From assembly GCA_944407095.1 (NCBI GenBank), contig OX097180.1, positions 310,001 to 374,000 on the forward strand: a stretch of DNA of 64,000 nt, given 5' to 3'. The translations under genes were made by a program, and so were the position numbers. The DNA comes from Candidatus Enterousia intestinigallinarum. Lineage in GTDB: Bacteria > Pseudomonadota > Alphaproteobacteria > Rs-D84. Within the stretch, counting starts at the first letter, position 1. Each line of letters begins with the position of its first letter. The notes below the pieces were generated by a model, which did not search any database, was not told where the DNA came from, and saw nothing but the letters and a program-made list of their open reading frames with translations. This document shows, piece after piece, positions 59,109-64,000 of this stretch.

Positions 59109-62099
59109 TTAGAACTGGGTATCCGTACAAGTTTCAACCGGATCAGCCCAAGTTTTGCAATACTTGCTACCAAACAATGGGTTCTTGGTCTTGCTGCACT
59201 GCTGTGTACGCGTGCACTTGTGGCAAATCAGCGTATCCCATTCAAACGTTGAAGTAATGGTTTCTTTGTAATTCCATTGATTCAACTGTTTGGAACCAAT
59301 CAGTTCACGCTGTGCCGATGCATCCGCGCCATTTGCACTGCCCGAACCAACATTGCCCAGCAATCCAATTCCGGCCACCGTGGCACCCGCAGCGGCCACG
59401 CCTACCCCAGCGCTTACTGCACCACCGACGCCCGCAATTGCAACCGCCGACAAACCACCAGTAAACGGTATTGCAACTGCTGCGCCAACCAAAGCCACCG
59501 CAGACAAGATTTTACCAAATGCGTTTTTCGGTGGATCCGGTGATTTTGGCAAACTGGCCATTTCTGCAAAATTCACACACGCAATACGTGCAATTTCACG
59601 TCTGGCATCCAATGCATTTTCACCCTGAATTTCCGCCATACGTTCACCAATTGTGGCGTAATCCTGTAACATTTTTTCATTTAATTCATCATACTTTTTA
59701 TAATAATTATCTTTAGCCACTTTTAATGCGGCATTGGCAATTATCATACGCATTTGTTTAGTCAGTTCCGGGAAGCGCCCCGTCGTGCTGGAACTGCGGT
59801 CAACGACATTGCGGTTTGTAATACCGTCAACATTGCGCCCAGTCATACAGAATTGTACTTTGGGGTCGGCCTCTATCGCATTGATTGCGGTATCAATATT
59901 TTTCTGTAATACCGCCAATTCCGACGACAATTTATCCTTGGTCGCCGCATTCATATTTGTTTCACCAATGTTTTCCAGATAATCATCTACGCTGGCCAGG
60001 CGACCATCTTCGTCAATTTCAACGCTTTCCCAGTAAATAGTACCGTCAATAACGCCGGCGAACGGGGTAACTGGGCCTAATTCGCTGCTGGTCGAGCCCT
60101 CAACACGTCCCAATTCAGTATCCAAAATTTGCGAAACATCCGTTCTACATTTGGCATAATCAATATCCAAACTGTTATCACTGCTGGTGTATTCACAAAT
60201 CTTGTATTCCAGCGAACGCGCACCGATATTTTCATCTGTGGTCAGATTAGTACAGGTTTCTGTATCGCCACAGACCTTTATCATAGCTTCATTTGCGGCA
60301 TTTTGGCATTCGGTCAGCATATTATTATCGATATTCAGGAAAATACCCTGTGCGATATTATACAATTCATCATAAACGTCTTCGCCCATAATTTCGGTTT
60401 CACCGTACTGTTGCTGACATCCGACCAGCGTATCATAGGGGCACATACGCATAATGGTATCCGTATCCAATCCGATACATTGAGTATAATCAGGTCCGCA
60501 CCGGTCTGTAGATTGGAGACACTCTTTGAACTGAGTAGAGCAGGAATTGACGCGCATAGAGGCCAAACGCGCGACGACAAATTCCCAAATAGGAGATTCT
60601 TCAGCATCACTTGCGGACGCGGTAGAAATCCCACAGGCGTTCAAAGGAACCTGGCACAGATTTAACATAGTTTCTGGTCTGGTCAGACACATATCATAAG
60701 AGCCGTCTGGATCATTTGGGTCAATAGTATCACGACAGGCCTGTTGGAAACAGGAAGAAATATTACCGATGCAGTTTTGTCTTGCATTGTTTTCAGCAAT
60801 AAGTTCTGCAGATTTGACCTGTGGTGCGACTTCACGCAGGAAAGTATCCCAGACCTGGTCAGCGACCAACTGACACTGCTTCGTAACGCCTTCGCACAAG
60901 GGCTTTTTAGATAACAAGATATCGTACGTTGATGCTTGGATTTCTATGCTGGTTGCACTACCCTGAATTTCATATGTATCGGCACCGCTGCCACGTCCAC
61001 GTGTATTTGTTGAATCAAACGCGGCAACAGACGCACAGCCAGAAAAATCGTCCCCACAGCCACCCGTTGAAATCATACAATTCTTAAACTCAACGGTACA
61101 CTGCCCCAGGTCATATTTATTAGCTGTCTGGTATTGTTCCAGTGCCGCTTCACGCAGTGCCTGTTCCGCCGCATACAGTTTTTGTGCACTGGCATTTTTC
61201 TGCTGTTTCAAACTGTTTTCATACGCGCTGCAGTCAGAACGAATTTGTTGCGCGTACATCAGTTGCAACATACTCATTTCATTGCTGCATTCCGGCATTT
61301 GTTGTGCACAAATCTGATGCGATGCCTGGTACAGTGCGTCGCCTTCCTTGCCCTCAATCGGGCTGGTCATCATACCGGTATCGGCAAAAATGTCTTCAGA
61401 AGAAAAATCAACCGGCGACAACCACGACGTCAAATCCAACGTGCGACGGTCATCTTCTTCCTCTTTGGCGGCTTCGTCCATAATTGACTGTGCCACCGCA
61501 TTTGCGTTTGCAATTGCAACATCGGCCGCATCACCCATTTCAATACGTTCAACGCCGTACGTCGCCATTTGATACGACTGTTGATCCAATTCTTCTATTT
61601 GAGCCAAAATGTCGTCATATTCGGCATTTTTATCACTGCAGATACAGCGGCCACCACTGTCGTTATCCAACATACAAAAAGAATCCATACAACCATAGTA
61701 TTTCTGGCGACATTCCGCGCTGACAACAACATTTTCATTTGCCGCGGCAACACTGGTACCAGTATTCAAGACCTTTTGTGTTGTACCAGCACGGGCCGTG
61801 GTTGCACTGCGTGTGACCGTACTGGCCGATGTTGTTGATGTTGCGGTGGGGGTTCTGCTGACAGTGGTACGACCGGCCGTCGCCGCGCGTGCCGTGGTGG
61901 CGGGTGTTGCCGCACTGCGGGTGGCGGTCGCACTGCGTGCGGTTGTGGCACTACGCGCAGTCGCCGCACCAGACGAACGCGTTGCAGTCGTCGTACCCGT
62001 TGCTGCAGACGTGCTGCCCCGCGGATTACGTGCAGTTGCCGCATCTGCGTTATATACAAAACCCATCAATAATGCACAAAAAATTGCAATTTTTCTCAT
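59109..62099 (-). CDS. Very large exported Cys-rich protein, CMDxFC family
   Basis: 996 residues, paralog of the 856-residue protein at 21589. Signal peptide MRKIAIFCALLMGFVYNADA, followed by a Thr/Ala/Arg-rich low-complexity region to about residue 120. The module YYGCMDSFCMLDNDSGGRCI follows, then repeated FKNCMISTGGCGDDFSGC, CEGVTKQCQLVADQVW, FKECLQSTDRCGPDYTQC, and STTGRFPELTKQ. Near the end lies a long Gly/Ala hydrophobic stretch (VAIAGVGGAVSAGVGVAAAG) and ICHKCTRTQQCSKTKNPLFG. Predicted to be exported, with membrane contact through the Gly-rich segment. No known family; function unknown. Confidence 0.82.
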   Translation of the reverse strand: MRKIAIFCALLMGFVYNADAATARNPRGSTSAATGTTTATRSSGAATARSATTARSATATRSAATPATTARAATAGRTTVSRTPTATSTTSASTVTRSATTARAGTTQKVLNTGTSVAAANENVVVSAECRQKYYGCMDSFCMLDNDSGGRCICSDKNAEYDDILAQIEELDQQSYQMATYGVERIEMGDAADVAIANANAVAQSIMDEAAKEEEDDRRTLDLTSWLSPVDFSSEDIFADTGMMTSPIEGKEGDALYQASHQICAQQMPECSNEMSMLQLMYAQQIRSDCSAYENSLKQQKNASAQKLYAAEQALREAALEQYQTANKYDLGQCTVEFKNCMISTGGCGDDFSGCASVAAFDSTNTRGRGSGADTYEIQGSATSIEIQASTYDILLSKKPLCEGVTKQCQLVADQVWDTFLREVAPQVKSAELIAENNARQNCIGNISSCFQQACRDTIDPNDPDGSYDMCLTRPETMLNLCQVPLNACGISTASASDAEESPIWEFVVARLASMRVNSCSTQFKECLQSTDRCGPDYTQCIGLDTDTIMRMCPYDTLVGCQQQYGETEIMGEDVYDELYNIAQGIFLNIDNNMLTECQNAANEAMIKVCGDTETCTNLTTDENIGARSLEYKICEYTSSDNSLDIDYAKCRTDVSQILDTELGRVEGSTSSELGPVTPFAGVIDGTIYWESVEIDEDGRLASVDDYLENIGETNMNAATKDKLSSELAVLQKNIDTAINAIEADPKVQFCMTGRNVDGITNRNVVDRSSSTTGRFPELTKQMRMIIANAALKVAKDNYYKKYDELNEKMLQDYATIGERMAEIQGENALDARREIARIACVNFAEMASLPKSPDPPKNAFGKILSAVALVGAAVAIPFTGGLSAVAIAGVGGAVSAGVGVAAAGATVAGIGLLGNVGSGSANGADASAQRELIGSKQLNQWNYKETITSTFEWDTLICHKCTRTQQCSKTKNPLFGSKYCKTWADPVETCTDTQF

Positions 62100-62201
62100 A
62101 AAAAGGCCCTTCCTATTTATCAGATTTTATCACATTTAATGAATTTATTGAAAGCATTTTTTCTGTCGCAATTATATTTTTAACATAAAAAACGCTAGAT
62201 A

Positions 62202-62231
62202 TTGACAATCGGTTATTTTGTACTATATAAT
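62202..62231 (+). promoter_or_regulatory. Promoter of the DUF3419 gene
   Basis: TTGACA (62202-62207) and TATAAT (62226-62231), spacer 18. Confidence 0.65.
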
Positions 62232-62260
62232 ATTGAGTAAAGAATAACTGAGGGAGCGAA

Positions 62261-63121
62261 ATGAAATACGCAACACCAAGATTAAATATTGACAATGCCC
62301 ACGCTGAATACATTATCGGTGGGAACGGCACAACATTTTATAATCAAATGTTGGGCTTTTCAAACTATTCCCCGTCGTACGTCCTGACAAATGAAGATAT
62401 TCGTTGGGTTTCGGAACTGACAAAAAATGACGGTCCGCGCGTTTTGACTGTTGCGGCGTCTGGTGATCATCCTATGTTTTATGCTATGCGCGGCGCAACA
62501 AAAATCGATACATTCGACCTGTCTTTCTGTGCCAAAGCGGCAATGGACATTAAAACCGCTGCGTTAAAGAAATTATCCCGTGCGGAATATATACAGCTGT
62601 TGTCCGATATGCATACCGCGCAGCGCGCATTGGATATACGGCAAATCGGAACATTGATTGATGACATTCCGCAAAACAGCGCATATTTTATAAAGCAAAT
62701 GGCGGCTTATCCTATATTCAGTAACGGATTAAACCCGTCGTACTATGCGAATATTGTACCAACAGACGACGAATATACCCAAATGCGTAACAAAATACAC
62801 GAACCGTTCAAATTCATATGGTCGGATATAAAAACATTGCACACACATCTGACCGATGAATATGATACAATAAATCTGTCAAATATATTTGAATATATGA
62901 CCCCGCAACAAATACACCAGACATTGGCGTCGTTGCGCAACCACGTCCGTCCGGGTGGCACGATAATAGCCCAAACCGGCAACTGGGGTATAGCGCACAA
63001 AATTACAGCATATCGTGATGCTGTAAAAAAATTCAAACGCTGGGCTCGCATTGGCTGCATACGCAAAGACAAAACAAATATCAATTCAGAAATGATTGTG
63101 ATATTACAACGTACCAGATAA
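62261..63121 (+). CDS. DUF3419 family protein, SAM-dependent transferase-like
   Basis: 286 residues; ATG at 62261 after GAGGGAGC. Predicted SAM-binding region RVLTVAASGDHPMFYAMRGA followed by IDTFDLSFCAKAAMDIKTAA and LKKLSRAEYIQLL, which fits the DUF3419/BtaA-like pattern (aminocarboxypropyl transferases in betaine lipid synthesis). The C-terminal methyltransferase-like part has YDTINLSNIFEYMTPQQIHQ and LRNHVRPGGTIIAQTGNWG. No btaB-type partner is visible here, so a lipid role is only a family-level guess. Monocistronic with its own promoter and terminator. Confidence 0.82.
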   Translation: MKYATPRLNIDNAHAEYIIGGNGTTFYNQMLGFSNYSPSYVLTNEDIRWVSELTKNDGPRVLTVAASGDHPMFYAMRGATKIDTFDLSFCAKAAMDIKTAALKKLSRAEYIQLLSDMHTAQRALDIRQIGTLIDDIPQNSAYFIKQMAAYPIFSNGLNPSYYANIVPTDDEYTQMRNKIHEPFKFIWSDIKTLHTHLTDEYDTINLSNIFEYMTPQQIHQTLASLRNHVRPGGTIIAQTGNWGIAHKITAYRDAVKKFKRWARIGCIRKDKTNINSEMIVILQRTR

Positions 63122-63147
63122 CAAAACGCCCATTTGGGCGTTTTGCT
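63120..63147. terminator. Bidirectional intrinsic terminator
   Basis: AAAACGCCCatttGGGCGTTTTG between convergent genes. Confidence 0.8.
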
Positions 63148-63428
63148 TATTCCAACGGACAGGCGGATGTAAATTCATATGAACCGCTGTCGTCGGTATA
63201 AGTTACCCCGGTTGGCGCATACATAATACACGAACCGGCCGGTGACGACGCCAGGCAACTGTACGCCGTACCAGCAGATGTATATCCACTGGGACACGTG
63301 CTGTCCGCGATTTCCATATACGATTCCACAACCGCAACGTATCCAGCGGGACACGAAGTGGACGGCGCGGCGGCAAATACACTAATTGGCAAAACTAATA
63401 AAAATAAAATAAATATAAATTTGTTCAA
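63147..63428 (-). CDS. Cassette 5 second gene: small exported protein with TTG start
   Basis: 93 residues. The only in-frame start with a ribosome binding site (GGGGGAAAAA) is the TTG at 63428. The signal peptide MNKFIFILFLLVLPISVFAA is unlike the other copies, yet from AAPSTSCPAGYVAVV onward the mature protein is almost identical to cassettes 2 and 4. This points to recombination at the signal-peptide/mature boundary. Exported, six cysteines in the mature part; function unknown. Confidence 0.85.
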   Translation of the reverse strand: MNKFIFILFLLVLPISVFAAAPSTSCPAGYVAVVESYMEIADSTCPSGYTSAGTAYSCLASSPAGSCIMYAPTGVTYTDDSGSYEFTSACPLE

Positions 63429-63443
63429 TTTTTCCCCCTTATG

Positions 63444-63848
63444 TCAATTTTCAAAACTGCCAAACATCCCCTGCTTGAAGTCAGCATTTGTAAAAGCCGT
63501 ACTACATTGTTTCGCACAGCCGTCAGAACACGTGCCATACGATGCCATTGTCCAATCAGATACAGCAGGCACCGTCATTTTACAAAAACAATACCTTCCA
63601 CTTTCAGAAATATTGACGGCTTCCTGTGTTTTTCCCGTTGTGGGTGGCATTGGTCCAGTACTTGAACATACAGCCACCCCAGATATTGGAACGCCACCAC
63701 ATCTGCCATTAAAATCTGTATTTGAACCCGAAGTCGCCGAAACTGTACAAGAAGAACTGGCAGTAAATGCTACACACTTTGTCACCGCATACGCTGGTGG
63801 GATTGATGCCGAACAGATTATGCCGGCGATGATTAAATGTTTTTTCAT
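63444..63848 (-). CDS. Cassette 5 first gene: exported Cys-containing protein
   Basis: 134 residues. Signal peptide MKKHLIIAGIICSASIPPAY as in cassettes 2 and 4, then AVTKCVAFTASSSCTVSATS. The middle is unique (NTDFNGRCGGVPISGVAVCS). The WCKM block is replaced by YCFCKMTVPAVSDWTM, and the tail has CSDGCAKQC and the diverged ending KQGMFGSFEN. The most altered C-terminus in the family. The ATG at 63848 follows AGGAGG. Partner gene 15 bases downstream. Confidence 0.85.
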   Translation of the reverse strand: MKKHLIIAGIICSASIPPAYAVTKCVAFTASSSCTVSATSGSNTDFNGRCGGVPISGVAVCSSTGPMPPTTGKTQEAVNISESGRYCFCKMTVPAVSDWTMASYGTCSDGCAKQCSTAFTNADFKQGMFGSFEN

Positions 63849-63874
63849 TCTAATCCTCCTTTTCATTGCGAATG

Positions 63875-64000
63875 AAAAAACCACCAAAATATTTCAGGTG
63901 GTTGGAGGTTAGTAGCTATTGTAATAATAGTGTTGTTTATTCGTGATATTCACAACCCTCCAACCTAAATTGTGGAGGCGATATTTTATGTCATCTCTGA
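63875..64000 (-). ncRNA. Structured leader RNA, copy E (cut by window end)
   Basis: Minus strand, 3' part only. P3: CCTCCA (63978-63973) with TGGAGG (63962-63957). P4: GTTGT (63956-63952) with ACAAC (63936-63932) around GAATAT (63951-63946) and GAATAAA. The P2 3' strand is present (AATAGCTACTAA), but its partner lies outside the window. Terminator AACCACC/GGTGGTT (63903-63897 with 63885-63879) with a T6 run. Sequence is close to copy B near the gene. Confidence 0.78.

Overview
The window looks like a chromosome segment of a host- or gut-associated, uncultured alphaproteobacterium with a compact genome. The evidence for alphaproteobacteria is a CcrM-type GANTC methyltransferase with its C-terminal extension, an NrdR/lytic transglycosylase pair, an Xre regulator of the usual alphaproteobacterial type, and rpsF-rpsR-rplI, clpP-clpX, recO, pgk, tpiA and grpE genes. 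Two exported choloylglycine-hydrolase-family enzymes and many exported Cys-rich or autotransporter proteins suggest life with an animal host. The exact taxon cannot be fixed from sequence reading alone.

Layout. 1-1.33 kb: ABC exporter (minus, cut by the window edge). 1.4-1.8 kb: tRNA-Ala(TGC) and rpsU. 1.8-3.5 kb: two head-to-head Cys-rich exported proteins. 3.5-5.5 kb: clpP-clpX. 5.6-7.0 kb: a small helical protein, then leader RNA copy A and secreted-protein cassette 1. 7-12.9 kb: ccrM, nrdR, lytic transglycosylase, an Xre regulator behind leader RNA copy F, rnhB-pgk. 12.9-13.9 kb: cassette 2 with leader B. 13.9-19.9 kb: flavodoxin, DsbA-like protein, recO, rpsF-rpsR-rplI, and a MotA/TolQ plus MotB/OmpA pair. 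20.1-21.1 kb: leader C and cassette 3. 21-30 kb: BOF-fold protein, three very large Cys-rich exported proteins, infA, a secreted protein. 30-36.7 kb: two divergent autotransporters around tRNA-Gln(CTG) and a strongly folded candidate ncRNA. 36.8-43.7 kb: two choloylglycine hydrolases, DUF1015, PpiD-like, tpiA, grpE, a hypothetical. 43.8-49 kb: an ankyrin/subtilase-like autotransporter and two TM/coiled-coil paralogs. 49.2-54.7 kb: a three-gene Cys-rich/OmpA operon. 54.8-55.7 kb: leader D and cassette 4. 55.7-62.1 kb: more Cys-rich exported giants and a membrane protein. 62.2-63.1 kb: DUF3419 protein. 63.1-64 kb: cassette 5 with leader E, cut by the edge.

The most notable signal is a repeated regulatory unit. 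A structured leader RNA of about 160-210 nt occurs six times. Five copies precede the same two-gene cassette of small exported Cys-containing proteins; the sixth precedes an Xre/HTH regulator. Its helices are kept by compensatory changes between copies, it has a conserved loop (GAATAT, then usually AATAAA), and it ends in a terminator hairpin just before the ribosome binding site. It is therefore a candidate undescribed cis-regulatory (attenuator or riboswitch-like) RNA controlling a dispersed regulon. A second, unrelated candidate RNA at about 32.87-33.11 kb has a roughly 48-bp imperfect closing rod, internal hairpins, its own promoter and a terminator.

The second theme is an expanded set of exported Cys-rich proteins that share modules (CMDxFC, and CG-x-[DN]-[FYW]-xx-C) and glycine-zipper segments. 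The DsbA-like protein encoded here would suit their disulfide formation. Promoters, terminators and RNA pairings below were read by eye and not computed.
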